Shown here one piece after another: positions 15,702 to 24,294 of a DNA stretch of 46,564 nucleotides. This stretch comes from Frigididesulfovibrio sp031553235. Its GTDB lineage: Bacteria > Desulfobacterota > Desulfovibrionia > Desulfovibrionales > Desulfovibrionaceae. The stretch lies in the NCBI GenBank assembly GCA_031553235.1, contig JAVBLS010000055.1:1-46564 (forward strand), in the 5' to 3' direction. The notes beneath the pieces are model-generated. The model was not told where the DNA came from, made no database searches, and saw nothing but the letters and a program-made list of their open reading frames with translations. Within the stretch, counting starts at the first letter, position 1. Each line of letters begins with the position of its first letter. A program made the translations under genes and the position numbers.

Positions 15702-16847
15702 ATGGCCGTATCTTCTTCCGTCCCCCGGCCGGCAATGGCCCGACGCATGGAGCAGGGGCGCCTGTGCCTGGATCTTTCCGGGCCGTGGAACATCCTGGCC
15801 CTGCACTTTGTGGAGCGCGACTTTCATACCGCCCTGCGCTCAGCCGCCGGCCCGGTGCGCATCTCCCTGGCCGGGGTCACCGGCCTGGACACGGCCGGCG
15901 CTCTTTTGCTCAACGAGGCCAAAACAGCCCTGGCCGCGGCCGGACACAGTCTGGAAATCGCCGATCTGAACGAGCGCGACGCCCGCCTGCTTGAAACCTC
16001 GCTCCTGCCCAAGCCCGCCGAAGCCAAGGCCGGGCCGCGCCGCAATCCCCTGGTGCTCTTTGTCGCGGCCACAGGCAAGCGGGTTGTCGACGAGTTGCAG
16101 GGCGGCGGCCAGTTGGTGGGTTTTCTCGGCTACTACCTGGCCGTGCTCGGCCGCACCCTGGTTCAACCCGGCCGGCTGCGCCTGACCTCCCTGGTCTTTC
16201 ACATGGAGCAGACCGGGCTGCGGGCCGTGCCCATCGTGGTCCTGCTGACCTTTCTCATCGGCATGGTCGTGGCCTACATGGGCTCGGAAGAACTGGCCAA
16301 GTTCGGCGCCCAGGTCTTTGCCGTCAATCTGCTGGAAGTGACCATCATGCGCGAGATGGGGGTGCTGATCACCGCCATCGTCGTGGCCGGCCGTTCCAGT
16401 TCTTCTTTCACCGCGCAGATCGGAGCCATGGTGGCCAACGAAGAAGTGGCGGCCATGCAGTCCATGGGCCTGGACCCCATGGACCTTCTGGTGGTGCCCA
16501 GGGTGTTGGCCCTGATGATCACCCTGCCCATGCTGGTCTTTCTGGCCGATCTGGCCGCGCTTCTGGGCGGGGCCGTGGCCATCTGGTATTCCATGAACCT
16601 GGACTTCGGGGCCTTTGTCACCCAGTTCCACAACGTGGCCCAGTTGCAAAACTTCATGGTAGGCATGGTCAAGACCCCGTTTTTCGCGTTGATCATCGGG
16701 GTGGTCGGCTGCTTTCAAGGCTTCCGGGCCACCTCCAGCGCCGCTTCGGTGGGTTTTCTGACCACCGTGTCCGTGGTCCAGGCCATTTTCATCGTCATTC
16801 TCGTGGACGCCCTGTTCGCGATCTTCTTCACCACCATCGGCATCTGA
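15702..16847 (+). CDS. mlaE: MlaE-type lipid ABC transporter permease with fused STAS domain
   Basis: About 381 aa. Residues 15-120 form a STAS domain (GRLCLDLSGPWN, then VTGLDTAGALLLNEA), equivalent to separate MlaB in enterobacteria. The rest is the MlaE permease with five or six helices and the conserved loop AVNLLEVTIMREMGVLITAIVVAGR plus EEVAAMQSMGLDPMDLLVVPR. It moves phospholipids between the inner membrane and the MCE protein. ATG 15702 is chosen over an overlapping GTG 15699. It heads an operon with mlaF (7-base gap), mlaD and a lipoprotein. Confidence 0.93.
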   Translation: MAVSSSVPRPAMARRMEQGRLCLDLSGPWNILALHFVERDFHTALRSAAGPVRISLAGVTGLDTAGALLLNEAKTALAAAGHSLEIADLNERDARLLETSLLPKPAEAKAGPRRNPLVLFVAATGKRVVDELQGGGQLVGFLGYYLAVLGRTLVQPGRLRLTSLVFHMEQTGLRAVPIVVLLTFLIGMVVAYMGSEELAKFGAQVFAVNLLEVTIMREMGVLITAIVVAGRSSSSFTAQIGAMVANEEVAAMQSMGLDPMDLLVVPRVLALMITLPMLVFLADLAALLGGAVAIWYSMNLDFGAFVTQFHNVAQLQNFMVGMVKTPFFALIIGVVGCFQGFRATSSAASVGFLTTVSVVQAIFIVILVDALFAIFFTTIGI

Positions 16848-16854
16848 GGGGAGC

Positions 16855-17619
16855 ATGGACGACGCGATCATCTCCCTTCGGGGCATCACCAACCGCTTCG
16901 GCAGCTTTGCGGTGCATGAGAACCTCAGCCTGGACATCCGCCGGGGCGAAATTCTCGGGCTCATCGGCGGCTCGGGCACGGGCAAATCGGTGCTGCTGCG
17001 CACGATTATCGGCCTGAATCACCAGGCCGCCGGCGAAATCATCATCGACGGCATGAACATGAGCACGGCCTCGCCGGCCGAAAAAGCCCGAACCCGCCGC
17101 AAATGGGGGGTGCTGTTCCAGGACGGCGCCCTGTTCTCTTCGCTCACGGTGGGTGAGAACTCATCCTTTCCCCTGCACGAGTTCACCGGGTTGTCTAAAA
17201 GCTTTATCGAGGATGTGGCCCGGATGAAGGTCGAGATGGTTGGTCTGCCGCCCTCGGCCTTTGACAAGTTTCCGGGCGAGCTTTCCGGAGGCATGAAGAA
17301 ACGGGCCGGCCTGGCCCGGGCCCTGGTCATGGACCCGGCCATCCTCTTGCTCGACGAACCCACGGCCGGCCTGGACCCTTTGAGCGCGGCCGCCTTTGAC
17401 CAGCTTATCCTGACCCTGAGGGCCACCCTGGGCCTGACCGTCTGCCTGGTGACCCACGACCTCGACTCGTTGCACGCCATCTGCGACCGGGTGGCCGTGC
17501 TGGCGGAGAAACGCATTTACGCCGTGGACACCATCGCCGGGCTGCTCAAGGTGCAATACCCCTGGATTCAGGAATACTTCACCGGGCCCCGGGGCCGGGC
17601 AGCCGGACTTTCCAAATAG
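16855..17619 (+). CDS. mlaF: MlaF-type lipid ABC transporter ATPase
   Basis: A 254-aa ABC ATPase with Walker A GGSGTGKS (38-45), a Q-loop in LFQDGALFSS, the signature LSGGMKKR (about 142-149), Walker B ILLLDEPTAGLDP and H-loop VTHDLDS. The signature with MKKR and the DEPTAGLDPLS run are typical of MlaF/Mkl-type ATPases. It powers the MlaE permease from the cytoplasmic side. mlaD follows nine bases after its stop. Confidence 0.94.
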   Translation: MDDAIISLRGITNRFGSFAVHENLSLDIRRGEILGLIGGSGTGKSVLLRTIIGLNHQAAGEIIIDGMNMSTASPAEKARTRRKWGVLFQDGALFSSLTVGENSSFPLHEFTGLSKSFIEDVARMKVEMVGLPPSAFDKFPGELSGGMKKRAGLARALVMDPAILLLDEPTAGLDPLSAAAFDQLILTLRATLGLTVCLVTHDLDSLHAICDRVAVLAEKRIYAVDTIAGLLKVQYPWIQEYFTGPRGRAAGLSK

Positions 17620-17628
17620 GAGATCGTC

Positions 17629-18528
17629 GTGGAAATACGCGCCAACTATATCATTGTCGGGGTGTTCACCCTGGCCATGCTTCTCGGGGGGCTGCTCTTC
17701 ACCCTCTGGAGCGCCAGAGAAAGCAAGGACGTGCCCATGGCGGAATATGAAGTCTCTTTCAGCGAGAGCGTCAAGGGCCTTTCCGTGGGCAACGACGTGC
17801 TTTTTGTCGGCATCAAGGTGGGCACGGTTTCGGCCATCAAGATCAGCGAAACCACGCCCGGCGCGGTCAAAGTGCTGCTCAACATCGCCGCCGACACCCC
17901 GGTGCGGGCCGATTCCGAAGCCAGGCTGGATCTGCAGGGCCTGACCGGCATCTCGATGATCAGCATTTCCGGCGGCACCGCGGCCAGCCCGTTGAACCGC
18001 CCCAGAGCGGGAGAGGTGGGAGAGATCCGCTACGTGCCTTCGCCGTTCACGGCCGTGGTCAACCGGGCGCCGGAAACCCTGGCCCGGGCCAACGCCCTCT
18101 TGCAGCGCATGGAACGGCTGCTTTCGGACGACAACATCGCCCACTTCGATAACTCCATGGCCTCGCTTGATCGCTTCACCGCCGCCCTGGCCAACCGCTC
18201 CGATTCCCTCGAAGCCTTTCTGAGCAACGCCGAAAAAACCTCGGCCGACATGCGCACCCTGGTGGGCACAGCCGACAAAATCTTGAGCAAGGACGTGCAG
18301 GGCGCCACCAACGCCCTGGGCGACGCAGCCAAACGCATGGACGATACCATGAAGATTCTCGGGCCCGGCCTGCAGCGCTTCTCGGGTGACGGCCTGAGCC
18401 AGCTGCGCGCGCTGTTGGTGGATGCCAGAAACTTGGTAAACACGCTCAACCAGTTGAGCCGGAAACTTGATAACGACCCGCGCCGCTTTCTCTTTGGCGA
18501 GCCGGTTCAGGAGTATCAAAGCCGATGA
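17629..18528 (+). CDS. mlaD: MlaD-type MCE-domain protein
   Basis: A 299-aa periplasmic protein anchored by one N-terminal helix (YIIVGVFTLAMLLGGLLFTL). The MCE domain (residues 38-115) starts YEVSFSESVKGLSVGNDVLFVGIKVG and ends in the hydrophobic pore motif LTGISMISISGG. After it comes a long helical tail (residues 140-290), longer than E. coli MlaD, which may form a bridge toward the outer membrane. It forms hexameric lipid-binding rings on MlaE in the family. The stop overlaps the ATG of the lipoprotein gene by four bases. Confidence 0.92.
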   Translation: MEIRANYIIVGVFTLAMLLGGLLFTLWSARESKDVPMAEYEVSFSESVKGLSVGNDVLFVGIKVGTVSAIKISETTPGAVKVLLNIAADTPVRADSEARLDLQGLTGISMISISGGTAASPLNRPRAGEVGEIRYVPSPFTAVVNRAPETLARANALLQRMERLLSDDNIAHFDNSMASLDRFTAALANRSDSLEAFLSNAEKTSADMRTLVGTADKILSKDVQGATNALGDAAKRMDDTMKILGPGLQRFSGDGLSQLRALLVDARNLVNTLNQLSRKLDNDPRRFLFGEPVQEYQSR

Positions 18529-19148
18529 AGCCCCTCAGCAGAAGCCTTGTTCTGTTTTTCGCCCTGGCCCTGTCCGGCTGCGCCGCCGCCTTCAACCCCG
18601 GTCCCGCGCCCACCCGGCTGCAACTGCACCCGGCCCTGCCCGGCCGCATCGCCCAGACCCCGGCCCACGATCAGATCACCGTCGGCCGGCCTTCGGCCGG
18701 GCCGGATCTGGACACCGACCAGATTCGCCTGGTCTTTGGCCGGCGCGAGATCCGCTATCTGGCCGACGCCCGCTGGACCGTCCCGGCGCCCATGCTGGCG
18801 CAGCGCGCCTGTATTGACGCGCTGACCGCCTCCGGGGCTTTCTCGGGAGTGAGCGACGAGACCGTGGGCCTTGCTTCCGGCATCAAGCTGGTCATCGACC
18901 TGCGCGACTTCGGCCTGCATTACGCCAAAGAAGGCGCCGTGCCCACGGCGGAGTTCGAAGCCAACTTCCAATTGCTGCGTCTGAACGACGGCATGGTTCT
19001 GGCCTCGACCAGCCTACGCACCTCGGCCCAGGCAGCCTCGGGATCGCCCGACGCCCTGGCCGCCGCCTGTGAAGACGCCCTTTCCCAGGCCCTGGCCAAG
19101 CTCGCCCCTTGGGCGGCCGAAAACGCCGCATCCAAGAAAAAACGCTGA
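18525..19148 (+). CDS. ABC-transport auxiliary lipoprotein (PqiC/DUF330-like)
   Basis: 207 aa. Signal peptide with lipobox LSGC (Cys19), then a domain with PTRLQLHPAL, VGRPSAGPDLDTDQIRL and REIRYLADARWTVPAPMLAQ. This is the pattern of the PqiC/LolB-like auxiliary lipoproteins found with MCE transporters. It is probably outer-membrane anchored, receiving or passing lipids from MlaD. Here it replaces the soluble MlaC shuttle of enterobacteria. It is the last gene of the operon, overlapping mlaD (ATGA), and has a basic KKKR end. Confidence 0.88.
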   Translation: MKPLSRSLVLFFALALSGCAAAFNPGPAPTRLQLHPALPGRIAQTPAHDQITVGRPSAGPDLDTDQIRLVFGRREIRYLADARWTVPAPMLAQRACIDALTASGAFSGVSDETVGLASGIKLVIDLRDFGLHYAKEGAVPTAEFEANFQLLRLNDGMVLASTSLRTSAQAASGSPDALAAACEDALSQALAKLAPWAAENAASKKKR

Positions 19149-19192
19149 GCCTGTTCGGACGCACAACTGTTTTTTTTCGGGGAAAGGCTCCC

Positions 19193-19309
19193 TAGAGCAT
19201 TTCATACTTGAAATGCTCGCAAGGATTTGTCGGCAAATCCTTGCCGCCAAATAGGCGTAGGCGGGCTTTGCCCGCCGTTAAGCGACTATTTGAAGCGTAA
19301 ACTGCTCTA
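19193..19309. repeat. 117-bp MITE-like repeat, copy C
   Basis: Bounded by TA at both ends, reading TAGAGCATTTCA at the left and AACTGCTCTA at the right. It is inverted relative to copy B. From CAAGG onward it matches the tail attached to the IS at 2619-2707. It lies 45 bases after the lipoprotein gene and before a terminator. Confidence 0.85.
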
Positions 19310-19395
19310 AGGCCGCTTTTCTGCCTGCGACCGAAGCGTGCTTTCTTTTCAGCGTTCGGCCGGCAGAGGAGCCTCTTCTCCCCTCTCCCCCAAAA

Positions 19396-19423
19396 GCAAA
19401 GGCCCCGCAAACGGGGCCTTTGC
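19396..19423. terminator. Bidirectional terminator
   Basis: GCAAAGGCCCCG (19396-19407) pairs with CGGGGCCTTTGC (19412-19423). On minus it is followed by TTTTG. It lies 50 bases past the stop of the minus-strand PBP gene and also faces the Mla operon. Confidence 0.75.
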
Positions 19424-19472
19424 TTGATCTGAAACGCAACTCTGAAGCCGGCTTTCATGCAGCGGCGATTTC

Positions 19473-21941
19473 CTAAAACTCTTTCATGATGCCAATACCT
19501 GCCTCCACATCCTCATCCACCGGACCGAGCACCGTGGGGTGGGTGCCCTGGCCGGGCTCGGTGCCGGCAATAAAGGGCAACGACACGCCGGAAGAGCCGG
19601 GGTAGCCGGTGTTCGGGTCGATGGACAGAAAGTGAATGCCCTCCGGCGCCTTGAAGTCGTCCGGCGGATACAGCGGGTCCACGGCCTGGCGATACTTGAC
19701 GAACACCGGCAGGGCGGCCCGGCCGCCGGTTTCCATCCTACCCATAGGCGTGTTGTTGTCATAGCCGATGTAGACGCTGGTCACCAGGTAGGGCGAGAAA
19801 CCGATGAACCAGGCATCGCGCTCGTCGTTGGAGGTGCCGGTTTTGCCGGCCACCGGCCGGCCGAGCACGTTTGCCCGCACAGCCGTGCCCGAGGTGACCA
19901 CGCCCTTGAGCAGGGTGGCCATGATGAAGGCGTTCTGCGGGCTGATGGCCTCGCGCCGGCCGGGTACCACAGGCAGAATGGGCTCGTTCCAGGAGTTACG
20001 CACCTCGGTGATGATTCGCGGGGTGATGGCGATGCCGCCGTCGGCAAAGGCCGTGTAAGCCGAAGCCATGGTCAGGGGGGTGGACTCGTAGCTGCCCAGG
20101 CTCACGGCCAGCACGTGCGGAATATCGCCGACGATGCCGAGGGCGTGGGCTCTGTCCACGATGGCGTCCATGCCGATGGCCTGGGCCAAGCGTACGGTGC
20201 AGACGTTGCGCGACTTGGCCAGAGCCGTGCTCAGCAGGATCGGGCCCAGGAACTTGCCGTCAAAATTGCCGGGCGTCCAGGCCTTGCCGCCGGGCGTGGC
20301 CGGGAGCACGAAGGGCGAGTCGAGCAGGATGCTGCCGGCCGTGAAGTCGTTGTCCAGGGCGGCGGAATACACGACGGGCTTGAAAGATGAACCGGGCTGC
20401 CGGCGGGCCTGAGTGGCCCGGTTGAACTGGCTCTCGGGCGAAAAGGCGTAGCCGCCGACAATAGCCACCACGTCGCCCGCGTCCACGTCGATGGAAGCCA
20501 CGGCACCCTGCAGATCCGGCCACTGCTCCAGGGCCAGGGGAATGGGTTTGTCTTTGACCACTGCGGCGGAATTATAAGCCGGCACCGGGTTTCGCTTGCT
20601 GTCCGGGTCTGCCGGGACGGCCACCGGGTTCTTGATACCCTCGGCGCCCACGGCCGAAACCCAGATCACGTCGCCCACAGCCAGAACTCTGGTCGCGTCG
20701 GTCACCCGGCCGGCCGCCTCGGGCGAGATGTTGGTGTTGGGCGTGCGGGCCCAGCCGAGCAGGGAAACGGAGATACGCCCGGTGTAATCGGTGCCCAGGC
20801 GCACGTCGGCGCCGCTTTTATCCACCTTGGTCACCAAGGCCTTGACCCAGCCGGCGTCATCCAGAAGCTCGGGCACAAAGGGTGTGGAGGCAAGAAACGC
20901 GGCGCGCTCGGCCTCGGGCAGGTTCTGCAGCGGTCCGCGCCAGCCGCGCCGGCGGCAGGCGTCGTGCAGACCGGCCCGCAGGGCCTGCTCGGCCGCGCGC
21001 TGGTGCGCCGGGTCCATAGCCGTGTAGACGTTCAGCCCACCCTCGTAGACGGCGTCTTCGCCGTACATTTCCAGAGGAATGCCTTTTTCGCGCACATTTT
21101 GTTCGGCGAGCAACGCGAGCAGTTGCCGGCGCACCTCTTCAAGATACCAGGAGCCCACGGTCCAGGAAGGATCGGGCATGCTCTTGAAGACCAGGGGCTG
21201 GGCCTTGGCCTGCTCGTACTCGGCCTGGGTGATGAAGCCTTTCTCGCGCATCTGGCCAAGCACCCAGAGTTGCCGGTCGCGGTTGCCCTGCGGGTTCAGA
21301 TAGGGGTTGTACTCCGTGGGCGCCTTGGGGATGGAGGCCAGCACGGCGCATTCGGCAATACTCAGTTCCGAGGCATGCTTGCCGAAGTAGACCCTGGACG
21401 CGGCCTCAACCCCGTAGGTGCTGTGGCCGAGATAGATCTGGTTCAGATAGATATAAAGGATCTGGTCTTTGGTCAGGCGATCCTCAAGCTGAAAGGCCAG
21501 CAGGGCCTCCTGGGCCTTGCGCTTGAGCGAACGCTCGTCGCCCACCACCAGACGCTTGACCACCTGCTGGGTGATGGTGCTGCCGCCCTGCACGGTGCGC
21601 CCGGCCCGGAGGTTGGCCACAAAGGCCCGGGCGATGGCTTTATAGTTAATGCCGGGGTGATTGTAGAACTCTGCGTCCTCGGCGGCCATGAAGGCCCATT
21701 TCAGATAGGGGGCCATTTGGTCCAGGTTCACGAGAAAGCGCTTTTCCCGGTACAGATAGCCCATGACGCTGCCGTCGCGGGCATAGACCGTGGTCACCTG
21801 GGCGGGGCGGTAATCCTCCACCTTGGTGATGCTGGGCAGGCCGCTGGAGGCCCAAAGATACAACGCAAAGGCAGTGCCGGCCCCGGCCAGACCCAGGGTG
21901 GTCAGCCCGACCATTATATAAGCAAAAGTAGTTCGTTTCAT
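19473..21941 (-). CDS. mrcA: Class A penicillin-binding protein 1A
   Basis: An 822-aa bifunctional peptidoglycan synthase anchored by an N-terminal helix (residues 8-30). The GT51 domain shows AAEDAEFYNHPGI (catalytic E88) and GGSTITQQVVKR. An OB-like insert sits around residues 360-400. The transpeptidase shows SSFK in RQPGSSFKPVVY, SRN in LAKSRNVCTV, and KTGTS. It polymerises and cross-links cell wall in the periplasm. It ends with a Gly/Pro/acidic tail. Start ATG 21939-21941 has a weak ribosome site. It stands alone and has its own terminator. Confidence 0.95.
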   Translation of the reverse strand: MKRTTFAYIMVGLTTLGLAGAGTAFALYLWASSGLPSITKVEDYRPAQVTTVYARDGSVMGYLYREKRFLVNLDQMAPYLKWAFMAAEDAEFYNHPGINYKAIARAFVANLRAGRTVQGGSTITQQVVKRLVVGDERSLKRKAQEALLAFQLEDRLTKDQILYIYLNQIYLGHSTYGVEAASRVYFGKHASELSIAECAVLASIPKAPTEYNPYLNPQGNRDRQLWVLGQMREKGFITQAEYEQAKAQPLVFKSMPDPSWTVGSWYLEEVRRQLLALLAEQNVREKGIPLEMYGEDAVYEGGLNVYTAMDPAHQRAAEQALRAGLHDACRRRGWRGPLQNLPEAERAAFLASTPFVPELLDDAGWVKALVTKVDKSGADVRLGTDYTGRISVSLLGWARTPNTNISPEAAGRVTDATRVLAVGDVIWVSAVGAEGIKNPVAVPADPDSKRNPVPAYNSAAVVKDKPIPLALEQWPDLQGAVASIDVDAGDVVAIVGGYAFSPESQFNRATQARRQPGSSFKPVVYSAALDNDFTAGSILLDSPFVLPATPGGKAWTPGNFDGKFLGPILLSTALAKSRNVCTVRLAQAIGMDAIVDRAHALGIVGDIPHVLAVSLGSYESTPLTMASAYTAFADGGIAITPRIITEVRNSWNEPILPVVPGRREAISPQNAFIMATLLKGVVTSGTAVRANVLGRPVAGKTGTSNDERDAWFIGFSPYLVTSVYIGYDNNTPMGRMETGGRAALPVFVKYRQAVDPLYPPDDFKAPEGIHFLSIDPNTGYPGSSGVSLPFIAGTEPGQGTHPTVLGPVDEDVEAGIGIMKEF

Positions 21942-22010
21942 AGTTGCGGCCTGTAGTATGTTGCAGCGTTGCCGTCAAGGTGGGGAACAACGGGGGTTGC
22001 CCGCCCTTTG

Positions 22011-22562
22011 CTAAATTTTCAGGCTCCAGTCGCGCAAAAGCGCTTCAAAAAGCAGACTCACTTCGGGGGCGCGCAGGCCCAGCAGGCGCATGGCCTCCAG
22101 AGGGGTACCGGCCACATCGCGCAGGCGGCAGCCTTCGGGGTGCATCAACACCACGCTCCCGCCCTGCATCCAGAGGGGAAAAAGCCGGCAATACCACGGC
22201 CGGACCTCGTGTGGCAGGCGACAGCCGTTTTCGCCCCGGAACACGCAATGGCCCGCAGGGTCAAGGCGCAGCTTGCAATAGGTGCCGCCTTCGGGAAACA
22301 AGGCCGCAATATCCCTTTTGTGCCGGGGAAGCAACACGCCCATGGCGGCGAGAAATTCCGGACTGTTGGGGGCGGACATAGCAACCCGCTTCAGGGGATC
22401 GACCGGAGCTTCGGGGGGATCGGCCGGGGCGGTCAGATGGGTATGGGCCGCAAGCCGTTCCAGCTCCGGCCCGGATAGGGGAAAGCCCGGCGTCAGGGGG
22501 TCGGGCACGCGACAGCAGCCGCCGGTTTCAAGGGAGCAGACGCGACAGAGTTCCACAACCAT
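22011..22562 (-). CDS. YkgJ-type Cys-rich metal-cluster protein
   Basis: 183 aa. Cys-rich at the start (ELCRVCSLETGGCCRVPDP), with later TYCKLRLDPAGHCVFRGENGCRLPHEVRPWYCRLFP. This spaced Cys pattern is that of the YkgJ/UPF0153 zinc- or iron-cluster family, whose biochemical role is unsettled. ATG 22560-22562 is preferred, since the upstream extension lies within the stop region of the GT39 gene and has no homology. Start and neighbour stop overlap by a few bases or abut, so it is co-transcribed with the glycosyltransferase. Confidence 0.8.
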   Translation of the reverse strand: MVVELCRVCSLETGGCCRVPDPLTPGFPLSGPELERLAAHTHLTAPADPPEAPVDPLKRVAMSAPNSPEFLAAMGVLLPRHKRDIAALFPEGGTYCKLRLDPAGHCVFRGENGCRLPHEVRPWYCRLFPLWMQGGSVVLMHPEGCRLRDVAGTPLEAMRLLGLRAPEVSLLFEALLRDWSLKI

Positions 22563-22563
22563 A

Positions 22564-24294
22564 TCAGTATTGCTCCCTCTCCAGGGACATCCTGGGCCAG
22601 ACGCCGGTATAGCCGAGCAGGGGGACGAAACCAAAGGTCCGTCCCGGCCCGCCCCGATGCGTCGAATGGTAGGCCTCGGGCTCGCCTACCTTTTTGAACA
22701 TCTTATTCAGCTCGAACGGCGGGGGGCCTTCCAGGGGCTTGCGGGAAACGAAAACCGCATTGTACCCGTCGAGCGGAGCGACAGCACCGGGTTCGGCCGG
22801 CGGGTCAAGCAGGCCGCGGCCGTTGGGATCGGGCCAGAGGTCGTACTGGTTCAGGCGCCGACCGAAATCGGCGCAATAGACCGTGGGCCGACCGGGCAGA
22901 TAAAAACTCAGGGCTGCGGTGACGTCATAGGAATCGGAAAAGAAAAAGACCCTGTCCGGGTTGGGCATGGAGCGGCGCACCTCGTCGAGCCTGCGGCCCA
23001 GATCGCTCCAGCCGCGCAGGCGCGAGGCCGGGTCGTACTTTTCCGGCAGGTGCAGGCGCGGGCTGATCAGGGGTTCGGCATGGACAACCACGCAGACCAG
23101 CAGGCTCAAACCGCACCACAGGGGCAGCAGGGACCGGCCCAGGCCTGCCAAACGGCCCGGCTCGGCTTCGTCCGGCGGCAGGCCGGAGGCGACCCGGCCG
23201 AAGAGCAGGCGCTCCACGCCCAGGGCGGCGATCAGGGCGCCGGCCGCATAGCTCATGGCCGGCCAGTTGGCGTAGATGCGGGTGTGGAAGCTCCAGAAGA
23301 AAAAGGACAGCCACAGGGGCCAGAAGCCGAGACAGAGCAGGAGGTGCAGGCGAAAGGCCGGGCCGCTGCCCGGGGCAAGCTCTCCGGCTCCGGGCCGGAC
23401 CAGGGTCAGGCGATCCCTGGCGCTCGCCCGGTGTTCCAGCACATGACGCAGCATGCCCCAGCCGTGCCGGAGCATGATCCCCAGCCACCAGGGCAACAGC
23501 AACCCGAGCTGGCCGCCGAAATATTCCGGAAAACGATCAAAGCGGATCAGCGGCGCGCCCCTGCCTCCGTCCAGATCGGCCAAGTGGACCACATGGCGGA
23601 AGGAGGCAAAATTGTTTTGGAAATTCCAGATCAGAATGGGCAGCAGGCCAAGGCCGCAGCCGATCAGGGTAAGAAAGACCGTACGCCGGACCGTGCCCCG
23701 GGCGAGCATGCTTTTCCTACGCAGCACGACCACGAAGATTGCCGCGACCGGGGCCAGAATAAGCATGGTGTATTTGGCCAGAACCCCCAGAGCGAAAACA
23801 AGGGCCAGGCAGAAAAACACTGTTTTGCCGCCCCGGCCCTCGCCGATCAGAGCCAGACAAAGCAGGGCCGCGCACCAGCAGACCAGCAGGGGGTTGTCCG
23901 TGGTCATCAGCAGACCCGAGGCGATGAACAGGGGCATGGTCGCGGCCAGGGCCAGGGTGATCAGGCCCACACGCGGCCGGCGAAAGACCACGGCCGGCAG
24001 GGCGTAGATCAGCCCCTGGGCGGCCGCGTTGCCGAGCACTGCGAAAAAGCGCACGCCCAGTTCGGTGTCGCCGAACAGGCCGGTACCGACCGCGATCAGC
24101 CAGGCGATCAGCGGTCCCTTGGAATAGTAGGAAAGTTGCAGGTGCCGCGACCAGTCCCAATACTGGGCCTCGTCCTGTACCAGATCCAGCTCGCCCGTGA
24201 GCCACAGGCGCACGGCCGCGAAAACCAGGATTAGCCCCAGGGCGCAGAGGTGCGGATGCGTTTCCCAAACCGCTTGTTGCCTGCGTGTTTTCAT
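22564..24294 (-). CDS. GT39 (ArnT/PMT-like) membrane glycosyltransferase
   Basis: 576 aa with about 11-12 predicted membrane helices. The first periplasmic loop carries the acidic motif DLVQDEAQYWDWSRHLQLSY, the catalytic and lipid-sugar-binding loop of polyprenyl-phosphate sugar transferases. YYSKGPLIAWLIA and MTTDNPLLV follow as in ArnT. The C-terminal part is a soluble periplasmic domain (from about residue 400). It transfers a sugar from undecaprenyl phosphate to an envelope acceptor such as lipid A, but the acceptor is unknown. It overlaps the end of mltG by four bases (ATGA). Confidence 0.88.
   Translation of the reverse strand: MKTRRQQAVWETHPHLCALGLILVFAAVRLWLTGELDLVQDEAQYWDWSRHLQLSYYSKGPLIAWLIAVGTGLFGDTELGVRFFAVLGNAAAQGLIYALPAVVFRRPRVGLITLALAATMPLFIASGLLMTTDNPLLVCWCAALLCLALIGEGRGGKTVFFCLALVFALGVLAKYTMLILAPVAAIFVVVLRRKSMLARGTVRRTVFLTLIGCGLGLLPILIWNFQNNFASFRHVVHLADLDGGRGAPLIRFDRFPEYFGGQLGLLLPWWLGIMLRHGWGMLRHVLEHRASARDRLTLVRPGAGELAPGSGPAFRLHLLLCLGFWPLWLSFFFWSFHTRIYANWPAMSYAAGALIAALGVERLLFGRVASGLPPDEAEPGRLAGLGRSLLPLWCGLSLLVCVVVHAEPLISPRLHLPEKYDPASRLRGWSDLGRRLDEVRRSMPNPDRVFFFSDSYDVTAALSFYLPGRPTVYCADFGRRLNQYDLWPDPNGRGLLDPPAEPGAVAPLDGYNAVFVSRKPLEGPPPFELNKMFKKVGEPEAYHSTHRGGPGRTFGFVPLLGYTGVWPRMSLEREQY

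Noticed and set aside
11857..19309. Repeats as a CRISPR array or tRNA-like elements
   Set aside because: The copies are 7 kb apart, inverted to each other and lack regular spacers. No cloverleaf or CCA end fits them.
22282..24234. 650-aa plus-strand frame
   Set aside because: It is antisense to the GT39 and YkgJ-like genes, a GC-rich shadow without a ribosome site.
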